Source: Deltaproteobacteria bacterium (GTDB lineage: Bacteria; Myxococcota; UBA727; VGSZ01). From it: a DNA stretch of 64,000 nucleotides. This document shows positions 25,887 through 37,554 of this stretch, one piece after another (position 1 is the first letter of the stretch; every line of letters begins with the position of its first letter). The stretch lies in assembly GCA_016177705.1 (NCBI GenBank), contig JACOUT010000004.1:372001-436000 (forward strand), read 5' to 3'. The notes under the pieces were generated by a model, which was not told the origin of the DNA, made no database searches, and was given only the letters and a program-made list of their open reading frames with translations. The position numbers and the translations under genes were made by a program.

Positions 25887-28800
25887 GGGGCACCTCGCAG
25901 GCCGGGCCCGTCGAAGGTGCCGTTGCCGTCGCGGTCGAGCAGGAAGGGGTTGGTGAAGGCGAGCGGGTAGCCGCCCGGGGTGACGGCGAGGAACAGGTAG
26001 GCCGCGTGGTCGCGGGCGGGCGCCGGCGGGTTCTGCAGCGGGCCAGTCGAGGGGCGATCGGCGCTCGAGTCCGCGCCGTAGTCGTCGCGGCAGGGCTCGG
26101 GGCCTTCTTCACCCTCGAGGTCGTCGGCGTCCACCACCTTGTCACCGTTGCGATCGACGTCGGTCCAGTCGATGACGCCGTCGCCGTTGTTGTCGGAGGT
26201 GTCGGGCACCAGGTCGCAGTCGAGGTCGCCGGTCTGCGGCAGCGGGTCGCCGGCCTCGACGACGATCCAGGTGTCGCGCGTGCCCGAGGGCAACAGGTCG
26301 GCGAGCGGGATGGTGCGATCGAGCCGCAGCACGTCGATGGGCACGAGCGGATCGTCGGGGTGGATCAGCTCGTCGCCGCCGATGACCCACGGCTCGCCGT
26401 TGACCAGGATGCGCACCTCCGCGACCGGCACCCATGCGGGCGCGTGCACGCGCACGTGCAGCGCGGGCGCGCCGCCCGGCGCTACCGGCAGGATGCTCGG
26501 GTAGTAGATGGCGGCCCCGCTCTCGAGCGTGGCCTCGATGATGGGGCCGTTGGTGCCGATCATACGGCCGGCGCGCACGTCGGCGTTGAACTGCGCCATG
26601 TCGAAGCCCACCACCGCGGTCGACGTCCTCACCAGGTTGCGCGGCGTGCCGAGGATGCTGTCGTGCAGCGAGTGGCTGTCGCTGTTGGCGGTGCCGGCGC
26701 GCGCGATGCCTTGATCGAGCAGCCAGTGCCAGACGGCGCGGTAGGGCAAGAACGCCGAGTTCTCGGTGCCGTTCATCACCTCCTGCGTGTGGTAGTCGCC
26801 GTTCGACATCGAGCTACCCGGCGGCGTGCGCAGCAACAGGCCGGCGCCGGTGCCGTCGAAGGCGCGCGGCAGCTCCTGGTCGAGGCGCACGCCGAGCGCG
26901 CGCGGGAAGCCGAGGTCGCGCGCGAAGTCGGCGTCGGCCCAAGGGTGGTTGAGCTGGATGACGCCGTCGGCGACCGGAAAACCGCGCGCGGCCACGCGCT
27001 CGAACAGCGTGCCGGGCTCGCACAGCTCGTCCCAGGGGGCGCCGTTTCGTGGCGCGTCGTCGTCGAAGGGCACCGGCCAGAAGTTCCAGTGGCCGATCAC
27101 CTGCGGGTAATAGACGTCGGGGTTGAGCTTGAAGAGCATCAGGCCGGTGGTCTCGAGGCCCGCCATGAGCGCGATGCGCTCGTCGGCGTGCAACGCCTCC
27201 ATGGCGGCCGCGTAGTCCCAGACCGCGTCGTGGTCGGTGGCCGCGATGACGTCGACGCCGGCGGCCAGGAAGGCCTTGACGCGATCGAAGTCGGGGATGG
27301 TCGAGTCGAACGACGCCGCGCCGTGCACGTGGAAGTCCGCCGACAACGCGCCGGCGGGCGGCGCCAGGCGCTCGAGCGCCAGCGTCACGGTCTGCGACTC
27401 GCCGGGCAGCACCGTGATGGACGCCCGCGCGATGGACGCGAACAGCCCCGCGGTAGCGAACACGTCGTAGTTGCCCGCCGGCACGTCGATGGCTTGCTGC
27501 CCGTCGACCAGCACGCGGTTGCAGGCGGGCGAGCCGCCGTTCGGCGGTCCGAGCAGGGGCGCACATACGACACCTTGCTCGAAGTACTGGCTGGTGACCG
27601 CGAGCGCGGTGTCGTCGTCGGCCGGGTGGAACAGCACCTGCGCGTGATCGGGCACGCCGTCCACGGTCACGTCGAGCGTCACCTCGCCGGCCGCGGCGAT
27701 CTCGATGCTGCCGACGTCGAGCGTGTCGCCGCCGACGTCGATCTGCTGCTCGGCCTGCACGGCGCCAAAGGCGATCACCTGCAGCACGTAGCTGCGCGAC
27801 GACGGCACGCGCGCGCGGAAGGCGCCGTCGTTGCCCGGCACCACCTCGGTCCAGGGCACCAGCGTCTCGGCCGGGTCGCCAAGCGAACCCTCGCGCAGCA
27901 TCACCGCTGCGCGCGCGTGTTGGCCGAGCGAGGAGGCGCGGCCGCCGGCCAGCGTCACGGTGCCGGTAATGGTGGAGAACGGCTCGGCGAAGAGCTGGCG
28001 GCGCAGCTCGAGCGCCACGTCGACGCCGGGAGCGGCGCCGGCGCCCGGCCGCACCGCGAGGAAACGCTCGTACACCTGGTAGTCGCGCGGCGTGATGATC
28101 CGGCGCGGCATGCCGGTGGTCGACACCTGCCCGCTGTGGAAGCCGGTCACGTTCTCGACGTTGCAGGGCACGAACGCCACCGCCGACGGTGGCACCGAGT
28201 GGCTGGTGCCGACGACGAACGGCGTCTCGCGCACCACGTCGTTGAGCGTACCGAGGCCGAAGCTCGGGTGCAGGTAGCCCTCGCCGGGCGACGGTGTGAA
28301 CGCCAGCATCGAGCGGCCGCCCCAAAAGGTGCCGTCGGCGTTCGACCACACCACCGTGTCGTCGCTACCGTTGACCATCTCGGTGCGCACGCGCAGGCCC
28401 GGCTCGCAGGCGCGCAGCTCGTAGCGCGTGTAGACGCGCTGCCGCTCGTCGCCCACCAGATGTCCCTCGAGCTGCAAGGCGACGAAGCCGTCGCCCTCGA
28501 TGGTGCGTGCGCGCAGGTAGTGCACCGCGTCGGTCGGCAACGCACCCACCACCTGGACGACGTGGTTGGTGGTGTCGTCGTCGCGGTCGCGGTTCGCCAG
28601 GTCGAGGATGCTGCCGCCGGTCGGCGCGAAGTGCGCCGGATGGTCGAGCCCGTCGATCACCACCTCGACCTCGGCGTTGCGCAACAGCCAATCGCCGGCC
28701 GCGCCCATGGCGTCGAGGCCGCCGGGTCCCTCGGCCGCCGCGGTCATCACCGCCAGCTCCACCGTCGGATCGGCGCAGGTGAACGCGAGCGCCTGGCAGG

Positions 28801-28924
28801 CCGACGGCACCTCGCATCCCTCCTCGCCGCGCAGGCAGCCTTCGCTCTCACAGCCGGACTGCGTCAGCGTGGTCGCGGCCAACAGCGCCACGACCACGAC
28901 CTCGAGACGAGGGAAGTTTTGCAT
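25883..28924 (-). CDS. large CehA/PHP-type metallohydrolase lipoprotein
   Basis: The 1013-residue protein has a lipoprotein signal (LTQSGC, Cys25). Residues ~45-400 form an N-terminal beta-rich region. From ~525 to ~800 there is a PHP/CehA-like domain: DFHVHGAAS (Asp530, His532, His534), DVIAATDHDA, QLNHPW and GTANSDSHS, the expected metal-binding histidines and aspartates. CehA-type enzymes hydrolyse phosphate or carbamate esters; the substrate here is unknown. The C-terminus carries calcium-loop-like repeats (DNNGDGVIDWTDVDRNGD, DRDGNGTFDG), as in dockerin or thrombospondin type-3 segments. Start ATG 28924 follows GAGG. It lies seven bases after the MXAN_5187-like gene and overlaps the barrel gene. 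Confidence 0.82.
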   Translation of the reverse strand: MQNFPRLEVVVVALLAATTLTQSGCESEGCLRGEEGCEVPSACQALAFTCADPTVELAVMTAAAEGPGGLDAMGAAGDWLLRNAEVEVVIDGLDHPAHFAPTGGSILDLANRDRDDDTTNHVVQVVGALPTDAVHYLRARTIEGDGFVALQLEGHLVGDERQRVYTRYELRACEPGLRVRTEMVNGSDDTVVWSNADGTFWGGRSMLAFTPSPGEGYLHPSFGLGTLNDVVRETPFVVGTSHSVPPSAVAFVPCNVENVTGFHSGQVSTTGMPRRIITPRDYQVYERFLAVRPGAGAAPGVDVALELRRQLFAEPFSTITGTVTLAGGRASSLGQHARAAVMLREGSLGDPAETLVPWTEVVPGNDGAFRARVPSSRSYVLQVIAFGAVQAEQQIDVGGDTLDVGSIEIAAAGEVTLDVTVDGVPDHAQVLFHPADDDTALAVTSQYFEQGVVCAPLLGPPNGGSPACNRVLVDGQQAIDVPAGNYDVFATAGLFASIARASITVLPGESQTVTLALERLAPPAGALSADFHVHGAASFDSTIPDFDRVKAFLAAGVDVIAATDHDAVWDYAAAMEALHADERIALMAGLETTGLMLFKLNPDVYYPQVIGHWNFWPVPFDDDAPRNGAPWDELCEPGTLFERVAARGFPVADGVIQLNHPWADADFARDLGFPRALGVRLDQELPRAFDGTGAGLLLRTPPGSSMSNGDYHTQEVMNGTENSAFLPYRAVWHWLLDQGIARAGTANSDSHSLHDSILGTPRNLVRTSTAVVGFDMAQFNADVRAGRMIGTNGPIIEATLESGAAIYYPSILPVAPGGAPALHVRVHAPAWVPVAEVRILVNGEPWVIGGDELIHPDDPLVPIDVLRLDRTIPLADLLPSGTRDTWIVVEAGDPLPQTGDLDCDLVPDTSDNNGDGVIDWTDVDRNGDKVVDADDLEGEEGPEPCRDDYGADSSADRPSTGPLQNPPAPARDHAAYLFLAVTPGGYPLAFTNPFLLDRDGNGTFDGPGLRGAP

Positions 28925-28930
28925 GGAACC

Positions 28931-29977
28931 TCAGCGGATCAAGCGTGGGCGCAGCGAGACCTCGCCGTCCTGTTCGGTCACCTCGAAGCGCACGCCCTTG
29001 CACGCGTGCGCCTGCAACAGGCGCTCGCACTCGCCCTGGATGGTCTGTGCGAAGGCCTCGAGGTCGAGGTCGGAGACGGACTCGTCCTTGCCCTTCTTGG
29101 CGGTGACGAACTCGTTGAACAGCGCTTCCAGCTCGGCGCGCGACGGCATCACTGACACCGGCGCCTCCGAGCCGTTGCCGCTCGGATCGGAGGCGGCGCG
29201 CGGGCCGTCCACGGCGGTGTCGTTGGTGGGCGCGGCGATGGCCGGCCGCCCCGACACCAGCGGCCCCGACGCCTCGCTGCCGGCGGGCGGCGCCAGGATC
29301 GGGTTCGGCTTGGAGAGGACGCGCGGCTCGCCGACGTCGCCACTGAGGATGGCCGCGCGCGAGACCGCGCCGGGCGAGCTGTCCCCGCTCGACGACTCGC
29401 TGACGCGCGGAGGCTCGCTCTTGCGGCGCGCGGCCGCGGCAGCGGCGCCGCGGGTGATGGTCGCGCCTTCGACGTGTGCGTCGACGTGCGACTCGACCGC
29501 CGGCTCCATCGGCCTCGTGCGCGGGCGTTCGACGATGGGGGCGGGCTCCGTGCGCTTGTGCACGCGCACCTGGCCGAGGTCGGGTGCGCCCTCCGTCGGC
29601 TTGACGATGTGGGTGGGTCGGCTGTTGAGCCGCGGCTTGGAGTGGACGGGGCCCAGGTTGGCGTCGTCGTGCTCGGTGAGTGACGCGGCCACCTCGTTGA
29701 CCCCGCGCGCCAGGTCCCCGAGCCCCGCGAACTCGTCCGCGTTGACGCGCTGGTGCTTGTCGCCGCGCGCCAGCGCGCGCAGCGCCTCGACCATCTGATC
29801 GACGCGCTTCACCGTCGGCGTCAACGTCAGCCAGACGATCAGAGCCAAGCTGCCGAGCAGCGCAGCGTCGACGATCAGGCGCGCCGGCGTGCCGCCGAGC
29901 ACCAGGTAGCCGACGATGGCGGCGCCGGCCGTGGCGGCGCAGATGAACAACAAGAGCATGCGGCGCAAGCTCGCCAT
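28931..29977 (-). CDS. membrane protein with HAMP-like region and MXAN_5187-type C-terminal domain
   Basis: The 348-residue protein has two membrane helices within residues ~1-55, then a HAMP-like stretch (VDQMVEALRALARGDKHQRVNAD). A long low-complexity, Pro/Ser/Arg-rich linker (residues ~105-280) follows. The last ~70 residues (FNEFVTAKKGKDESVSDL, LQAHACKGVRFEVTEQDG) resemble the conserved C-terminal domain I know as MXAN_5187-type from myxobacteria. HAMP regions usually relay signals across the membrane. No kinase or methyl-accepting domain is present. It is the third gene of the kinase operon, so it may act with that kinase. Confidence 0.72.
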   Translation of the reverse strand: MASLRRMLLLFICAATAGAAIVGYLVLGGTPARLIVDAALLGSLALIVWLTLTPTVKRVDQMVEALRALARGDKHQRVNADEFAGLGDLARGVNEVAASLTEHDDANLGPVHSKPRLNSRPTHIVKPTEGAPDLGQVRVHKRTEPAPIVERPRTRPMEPAVESHVDAHVEGATITRGAAAAAARRKSEPPRVSESSSGDSSPGAVSRAAILSGDVGEPRVLSKPNPILAPPAGSEASGPLVSGRPAIAAPTNDTAVDGPRAASDPSGNGSEAPVSVMPSRAELEALFNEFVTAKKGKDESVSDLDLEAFAQTIQGECERLLQAHACKGVRFEVTEQDGEVSLRPRLIR

Positions 29978-30025
29978 GTCGCTTCGTCTACCACGAGCGC
30001 GCCCATCACTTCACCAATCGGCGAT

Positions 30026-30616
30026 TCACCAACTGGCGACGATCTGTGCGGCACGCGCGGCGGCATCGGGGCCCTCGAGCAGCACGCCGGAACGGTGGGC
30101 GACGGCAGCCACCGCGGCCTCGACCACCAGCGGGTCGGCATCGGCCAGGCCGCGCTTGAGGCCCTCGGCGACCTGCTCCTGCGGCACCGGTCGATAGCCG
30201 AGCAGCTCCATGACGAGCGCCCGCACCCGCGGGTCGCGGTGCCCGAGCATCACCAGGTCGCGTGCGGCGGCGCCTTCCGGCGAGGTGCGGGTGCGGTACT
30301 CGCTCAGGGCGTCTGGCAGGAGCAGGCCCAGAAACGCGATGGCGGCGGCCACCGCCACGACGTTTGGCCCGCGGAAATGCCCGCGCAAGCGGGCGCCGCG
30401 CCATGCGTCGAGCGCAGCCAGGATGACGACGAGCGCGAACACCGCGGGTGCGGCGGCGAGCCAGGCCGGGTCGAGGCGCTCGGCGCGCACCGCCTCGACG
30501 ACGCGCGGCTGCACCAACAACGCCGCGCCCGCCGCCACCACGAGCGCCGCCAACAGCGGCAGGCGGAAGGCCGCTCGACCGTTCCTCGGCGCACTGTGGA
30601 CCGGCTCGGGGGTCAT
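30026..30616 (-). CDS. membrane protein with HEAT-like C-terminal repeats
   Basis: The 196-residue protein has three predicted membrane helices (residues ~18-35, ~53-70, ~87-102) and a cytoplasmic tail with short helical repeats (RDPRVRALVMELLGY, ADPLVVEAAVAAVAHR) of HEAT type. HEAT repeats are protein-binding. Start ATG 30616 follows AAGGA and is six bases after the kinase stop, so the two are probably co-translated. No enzyme motif is present; a scaffold for the operon's kinase is an inference. Confidence 0.68.
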   Translation of the reverse strand: MTPEPVHSAPRNGRAAFRLPLLAALVVAAGAALLVQPRVVEAVRAERLDPAWLAAAPAVFALVVILAALDAWRGARLRGHFRGPNVVAVAAAIAFLGLLLPDALSEYRTRTSPEGAAARDLVMLGHRDPRVRALVMELLGYRPVPQEQVAEGLKRGLADADPLVVEAAVAAVAHRSGVLLEGPDAAARAAQIVASW

Positions 30617-30622
30617 GCGTCC

Positions 30623-32908
30623 TTATACCCCTGTGAAGATGCGCGCGGTCTCTTCCAGGCGTTTGACCGTCTCGCTGGCGCGCTCGTTCATGGCCTGCTC
30701 GAACAGCGCCAGCACCTCGGGGGCCTGCCCGAGCACCTTGGCCATGGCGTCGCCGGCGATGCCGAGCAGCTCGACGTCGCCGATGGCGCGCACGCTGGCA
30801 GTGCGCGTGCCGCCTTGCAGCGCCGCCATCTCGCCGAAGAACTGGCCGTCGCGCAGCTTGTCGAGGAAGACCGGGAAGCCGTCCACGTCGCGAAGCACCT
30901 CCACCTCGCCGCTCATGATGAAGAAGACGTCGCCCGCCTTCTCGCCTTCTTTGACGATCGACTCCTCGTCGCGGTAGCGGTGCACCTGCGCGGCATCGAG
31001 CAGACGCCGGCGCGCCTCGGGCGTCAGCGCGGCCATCAGCGCGTTCTTGGCGAGCAGCAGCTCGCAGACGCGCTCCTTGTAGAACTCCACCAGCGGCTCG
31101 CGGAAGCTGGCGTCGCCGAGCAGCAGGCCGTCAAGCCCGTCGCGGTCCAGGCGCAGCAACACCACGTCGGTTTGCGCCTCGACAGTGGCGCTGCGCGGCC
31201 GCCTGGTGAGCAACGAGAACTCGCCGAAGAAGTCCCCCTCGGCGAGCGCCGCCACGTAGACGCGATCGGTGCGCGCGGGCGTGCTGCCGTCCTCGGTGGG
31301 CCGCGCCGACACCAGCACGCGGCCGCGGCCGATGGCGTAGAGCGCGCTGCCCTGCTCACCCTCCGCCACCAACACTTCGCCCTCGCCGTGCCGCTCGACC
31401 ACCGCCAGCATGCCGAGGCGCACGAAGTCCGACGTGGTGACCCGGCCGAACAGCGGCGCCGGGTGCGAGATCAACGTGCCCTCGGCGGTGACGTCGGCGC
31501 CGAGGCCCTGAGGCTCGAGGTCGCGCACGGCGTCGAACTGCTCGCGCGCGTGCCAGCGCTCGATGAGCGCCACCAGTGCGCCGCGATCGTGCACGCGCAA
31601 CGACGCCAGCTCGCGAAGGTCGGCCTCGAGCGCTGCTGCCGCGTCGAGCTCGCGCAACGCGTGCAGCGCGCAGATGGCGGGCACCAGCATGCCGCGGTGC
31701 GCGAAGATGGCGGCGGCGGCGCGCACGTGCGCGCGCGCGGCCCCGGCGTCGCCGAGCTCGCCGTGCCGTTTGCCGATGTCGACGAGCGTCCACAGGTTGC
31801 GTTCCTTCTTCAGCTCGATGGCGAGCCGGCGCAGCTCGAGGTCAGCGGGCAGCGCCACCGTCGCCACGTCGTTGCCCGGGCCGCCGCCGCCGCCTCGCTG
31901 GCGGGTCTCCGTCGTGACCTTGTCCAGCTCGAGGCTGGCGAGCAGGTCGGCCATCTCTGCCTTGCCGAACGGGTGGGTAGCAAGGAAGCGATCGAGCCCG
32001 GCCGCCATCGCTGCCGCGCCCGCCCAGCGCTTGTTCAGCCTGCGATCGAGCGCCTGCAGCACCACGCGATCGAGCTCGGCCGGAACGCCGTCGCGCTTCT
32101 CGCTCGCCGCTGGGATGGGCGCCTCCATGACGCGCGCCATGGTCTCGACCGGCCCGTCGGCGGAGAACAGCCGGCCACCCACCAGCATCTCCCACAGCAC
32201 CACACCAACCGCCCACACGTCGCTCCTGCCGTCGAGCGGCTTGGCAGAGGCCTGCTCGGGGGACATGTAGCTGAACTTGCCCTTCACCTGCCCATGCATG
32301 GTGCTGGTCAAGCGATTGCGCGCGTCGGCAATGCCGAAGTCGCTCACCTTCACCGCGCCGGTCCAACTGATCAGGATGTTCTGCGGGCTGACGTCGCGGT
32401 GCACGATGCCCATCGGCCGCCCGCGGTGATCGCGCAGCGCGTGCGCGTGCTCGAGGCCGCGCAACACCTCGCGGGCCACATAGGCGGCGGCTGCGGGCGG
32501 GACGGCCTCGCCGCGCGCCTTGCGCGCGCGCAGCACGTCCACCAGGTCGACGCCGTCGACGTACTCGAGCGCCATGTAGTAGGCGCCGTCCACCTGGCCG
32601 AAGTCGAACAGGCGCACGATGTTCTCGTGGTCGAGGCCGATGGTGATGCGCGCCTCGTCGATGAACATGCTGACGAACTCTCGATTGGTCGAGAAGCGCG
32701 GCAGGATGCGCTTGATGACGCACGCGCGATCGATGCCGCCCGCCTTGCTGCGCGCCAAGAACACCTCGGCCATGCCGCCGACGGCGAGCAGCTTCACGAG
32801 CTCGTAGCGGCCAAAGGCGCCGAGCGGCGCACCGTCAGACGTCCCGTCCGACGCAGGGCGATGGGGACCCGAGAAGTCGGTGTTCGTCGACACGCGGTTG
32901 GCCACCAT
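30623..32908 (-). CDS. Ser/Thr protein kinase with two cyclic-nucleotide-binding domains
   Basis: The 761-residue cytoplasmic protein has a kinase domain at residues ~33-300: LAVGGMAEVF (P-loop), VIKRIL (Lys), IVHRDVSPQN, SDFGIADA and MSPEQ, all key residues present. Residues ~350-480 are helical (TPR-like AARAHVRAAAAIFA). Two cNMP-binding domains follow: ~515-600 (GEVLVAEGEQGSALYAIGRG, FFGEFSLLTRRPRSAT) and ~655-745 (ESIVKEGEKAGDVFFIMSGE, FFGEMAALQGGTRTAS). The phosphate-binding cassettes keep Gly-Glu and Arg, so nucleotide binding is plausible. It appears to be a kinase regulated by cyclic nucleotides within one chain. It opens a five-gene operon and diverges from the 32944 gene by only 35 bases. 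Confidence 0.92.
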   Translation of the reverse strand: MVANRVSTNTDFSGPHRPASDGTSDGAPLGAFGRYELVKLLAVGGMAEVFLARSKAGGIDRACVIKRILPRFSTNREFVSMFIDEARITIGLDHENIVRLFDFGQVDGAYYMALEYVDGVDLVDVLRARKARGEAVPPAAAAYVAREVLRGLEHAHALRDHRGRPMGIVHRDVSPQNILISWTGAVKVSDFGIADARNRLTSTMHGQVKGKFSYMSPEQASAKPLDGRSDVWAVGVVLWEMLVGGRLFSADGPVETMARVMEAPIPAASEKRDGVPAELDRVVLQALDRRLNKRWAGAAAMAAGLDRFLATHPFGKAEMADLLASLELDKVTTETRQRGGGGGPGNDVATVALPADLELRRLAIELKKERNLWTLVDIGKRHGELGDAGAARAHVRAAAAIFAHRGMLVPAICALHALRELDAAAALEADLRELASLRVHDRGALVALIERWHAREQFDAVRDLEPQGLGADVTAEGTLISHPAPLFGRVTTSDFVRLGMLAVVERHGEGEVLVAEGEQGSALYAIGRGRVLVSARPTEDGSTPARTDRVYVAALAEGDFFGEFSLLTRRPRSATVEAQTDVVLLRLDRDGLDGLLLGDASFREPLVEFYKERVCELLLAKNALMAALTPEARRRLLDAAQVHRYRDEESIVKEGEKAGDVFFIMSGEVEVLRDVDGFPVFLDKLRDGQFFGEMAALQGGTRTASVRAIGDVELLGIAGDAMAKVLGQAPEVLALFEQAMNERASETVKRLEETARIFTGV

Positions 32909-32943
32909 GCTACCTAAGGGGACACAGACGTGGGCTCGATGCG

Positions 32944-33609
32944 ATGATCCCGGGCTTCAATCACAACATCAAGCACAAGGGCCGCGTCTACCACATCCAG
33001 ACCGAGGACTCCGGTCCGAAGAACCCGCACGTGATCACGCACGTGTTCGTGGGCGGCAACATCATCGCCTCCAAAAAGACCTCCTATGCCGACATCGTCG
33101 ACGGCCCCAACTGGGAGAAGACGGTGCGCTCGATGATGGAGGAGCAGCACAAGCAGATGCTGCGCAACCTGGTCAACGGCAGCTACGACGGCGTCGAGAC
33201 CGGTACCGCGTATCACCTCGACGGCCCGGCACCGATGAACTTCACCGCCACCTCGCCGGCCACCTCCAGCATGGCGGGCGCGGCGGCCTTCAAGGGCATG
33301 CCGTCGGCAACGAAGGGCAAGGTGGTCACCTTCACGCCCGCGCCCGGCGGCGTGCCGGTGGCCGCGCCACCGCCGTCGGCGCCGCCCCAGCCCGCGCAGC
33401 CGGTACAGCCCGACGTGGTGGTGGGGCAGGCGCTGCCGGCCTCAGAGGGCTCGTGGGCCGAGGCCGCCGGCGACGTCAAGCCGCCCACGCCGACCACACC
33501 CCCGCGGCCGGCGCCGAAGGGCACCATCTTCGGCGAGGATCTGATCTCGGAGAAGAGCCTCGACGAGGTCATCCTCGGCTACCTGTCCGAGGACCTCGGC
33601 GAAGGCTGA
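32944..33609 (+). CDS. conserved cytoplasmic protein of unknown function
   Basis: The 221-residue protein begins with a compact conserved-looking region (residues ~1-80: MIPGFNHNIKHKGRVYHIQ, TEDSGPKNPHVITHVFVGG, ASKKTSYADI). This type is common in myxobacterial genomes but unnamed. A Pro/Ala-rich linker (~105-185) and a short acidic C-terminal helix (SEKSLDEVILGYLSEDL) follow. There is no signal peptide. It is read divergently from the cNMP kinase gene across 35 bases, so the two may share control. Function unknown; the short terminal helix could be an interaction motif. Confidence 0.75.
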   Translation: MIPGFNHNIKHKGRVYHIQTEDSGPKNPHVITHVFVGGNIIASKKTSYADIVDGPNWEKTVRSMMEEQHKQMLRNLVNGSYDGVETGTAYHLDGPAPMNFTATSPATSSMAGAAAFKGMPSATKGKVVTFTPAPGGVPVAAPPPSAPPQPAQPVQPDVVVGQALPASEGSWAEAAGDVKPPTPTTPPRPAPKGTIFGEDLISEKSLDEVILGYLSEDLGEG

Positions 33610-33621
33610 TCGCTCGCCGGT

Positions 33622-34961
33622 TCACTTGCCGATGCAGAAGCGCGAAAAAACGGCTTCGAGCACCTCGGGCCCGAGGTCTTTGCCGAGCAGACGATCGAGC
33701 GCGCGCCCGGATGAGCGAAGCTCGCTCGCCACCACCTCGCCGGGCGCCTGTTGATCGAGCGCGCTCTGCGCCCGTGCCAGCGCCTCGGCGGCGTCCTGAA
33801 CGCACACCACCTGCCGCTCGCGCAGCAAGGTCACCTCGTCGTCGGGTCCGGGCGGACCCACCTTGCGCGCGATGGCGACCTGCAGCGCGTCGAGCCCCAC
33901 GTCGTCCTTGGCGCTGACCAGACAGACGTCGGGCGCGATCACCTTGGGCGCGCCCAGGTCGACCTTGGAGAGCACCAAGACGTCGCCGCCGAGCGCGTGC
34001 AGCGTTGCGAGCGCGTCGGGCGCGTCGGCCGGCACCAGCGCAACCACCACGTCGGCACGGGCGCGCTCCTGGTCGGCGCGCGCGATGCCGAGGCGCTCGA
34101 CCGCGCCCACGTCCGCCAGCGGCCGCACGCCCGCGACGTCGATGACCGTGACCCGTGTGCCGCCGAGCTCCAGCTCGACCTCGAGCGCGTCGCGCGTGGT
34201 GCCGGGCTCGTGGTGCACGAGCGCGCGCTCCTCGCCGGCGAGCGCGTTCAACAGCGTCGACTTGCCGGCGTTGGGCGGGCCGTAGAGCACCACGCGGGCG
34301 CCGTCGCGCAGGCGCGCTCCCCACGACGAGGTGCGCAGCAGGCGTTGCAGCGCGGCGTGGGCCGCCGCCAAGCGCGCGGCCAGGCGAGCGACGTCGGCGG
34401 TGCCGAGCTCCTCGTCGGGGAAGTCGAGCCGCGCCTCGATCTCGGCCAGCGCGTCCACCAGGGCCGCGCGCGGACCTTCGACAGCCTTCGCCAGGCCACC
34501 GCGCAACGATCGGCCTGCGGCGCGCGCCGCCTCGTCGGTGCGCGCGCGGATCACGTCGTCGATCGCCTCGGCGGCCGTCAGGTCGATGCGCCCGGTCAGT
34601 ACCGCGCGCAAGGTCAGCTCGCCCGGCTCGGCGAGGCGGCAGCCGCGCGCCACCAACGAGCGCAGCACGGCGCGCGTGATCACCGGACTGCCGTGCAGCG
34701 ACAGCTCGAAGGACGCCTCGCCGGTGTAGCTGTGGCCGTCGGGCCAGGCGGTACACACGCAGTCGTCGAGCACCCGGCCGCGCTCGTCGAGCACGTCGCC
34801 CCGCGTGGCGACGTAGGGCCGCTGCGCGCCGTGGCGCGGCACGAACATCGAGTGGCGCAGGTTGTCGGCGCGCGGCCCGCTGACCCGCACCACCGCGATG
34901 GCGGCGGGCGCGTCTGCGGTGGCGAGCGCGCAGATGGTGTCGACGCGCAACAGGTCGAAGG

Positions 34962-34965
<4 letters not shown>
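33622..34965 (-). CDS. mnmE: tRNA modification GTPase MnmE
   Basis: With MnmG this GTPase makes the 5-carboxymethylaminomethyl group on U34 of tRNAs. The 447-residue protein shows the N-terminal formyl-THF-binding region (TICALATADAPAAIAVVRVSG), GTPase motifs G1 GPPNAGKST, G2 PGTTRD, G3 DVAGVR, and the C-terminal catalytic FCIGK. The G4 motif is SKVD instead of NKxD, and the G3 Thr is Val; both are modest departures. Start GTG 34965 overlaps the mnmG stop as GTGA. The gene order mnmG-mnmE without rsmG, yidC or rnpA is unusual. Confidence 0.95.
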
Positions 34966-36848
<1,883 letters not shown>

Positions 36849-36895
36849 GGCATGGTTCTGCTGCCGCAGATGTGGGCTTTCAAGGGAGCTTGGGC

Positions 36896-37552
36896 ATGCG
36901 CTCGTTGGTCGGTGGGCAGGTCTGTGGAGCGGCACTGGTCGTGGCCGCGTTGTGCGCCTCTGGCAGCGCGCACGCTCAGTACTTCCGTAACCAGGGCATC
37001 CAGTTGCCGAACGCCGGCTGGCTCGGGCTGTCGACGTGGGACTACGTCATCAACGGCGGCCAGGCCGCCACCGACATCGAGGACGACGGCTGGAACATCT
37101 GGGACCAGCCCACGCTCGGCGCCGGCTACTTCTTCGCCGTCGGCTACAACCTTTGGATCGACAGCCAGGCGTCGATCGGCGCTTCGACCACCACCGTGTC
37201 GTCGAGCGCCAGCGCCGAGCCGGTCTTGACCTTGGCCATCAGCTCCGGCCTCCGGTACAACTTCCTCGACGAGCGCCACCGCCCCTTCGTGGCCGCGCAC
37301 ATCCAGTACCTGCAGCTGATCGCGCTCGCCAGCAGCACCGCCGAGATTCCGGGCAACGAGTTCTTGGGCAACACGCCCTTCTTCATCGGGCTGCGACCGG
37401 GCGTCGGCTACGAGTACATCTTCGGCGACGAGATGAGCGTGCAAGCGGAGCTCGGCATCATCGGCTTCCTGGTGCCCGACGGCCAGCGCGGCATCGGCAG
37501 CCTGTTCCTGCCGGCGTCGATCGCGCGCGTCTCGTACAACATCTATTTCTGA
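36896..37552 (+). CDS. outer-membrane beta-barrel protein
   Basis: The 218-residue protein starts at ATG 36896 after AGGGAG and has a signal peptide (VVAALCASGSAHAQ). The mature part shows amphipathic strands (LGAGYFFAVGYNLWIDSQ, AHIQYLQLIALAS, RPGVGYEYIF, SVQAELGIIGFL) and ends in SYNIYF, the terminal Phe recognised by the Bam complex. It is probably an eight-stranded barrel of the OmpA/OmpW-like size class. Specificity unknown. It converges with the feo operon, two bases apart. Confidence 0.82.
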   Translation: MRSLVGGQVCGAALVVAALCASGSAHAQYFRNQGIQLPNAGWLGLSTWDYVINGGQAATDIEDDGWNIWDQPTLGAGYFFAVGYNLWIDSQASIGASTTTVSSSASAEPVLTLAISSGLRYNFLDERHRPFVAAHIQYLQLIALASSTAEIPGNEFLGNTPFFIGLRPGVGYEYIFGDEMSVQAELGIIGFLVPDGQRGIGSLFLPASIARVSYNIYF

Positions 37553-37554
37553 AG

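Noticed and set aside
26006..29155. 1049-codon plus-strand open frame
   Set aside because: Antisense to the CehA-type lipoprotein gene, rich in Arg/His/Ala with no domain. It is a GC-driven shadow.
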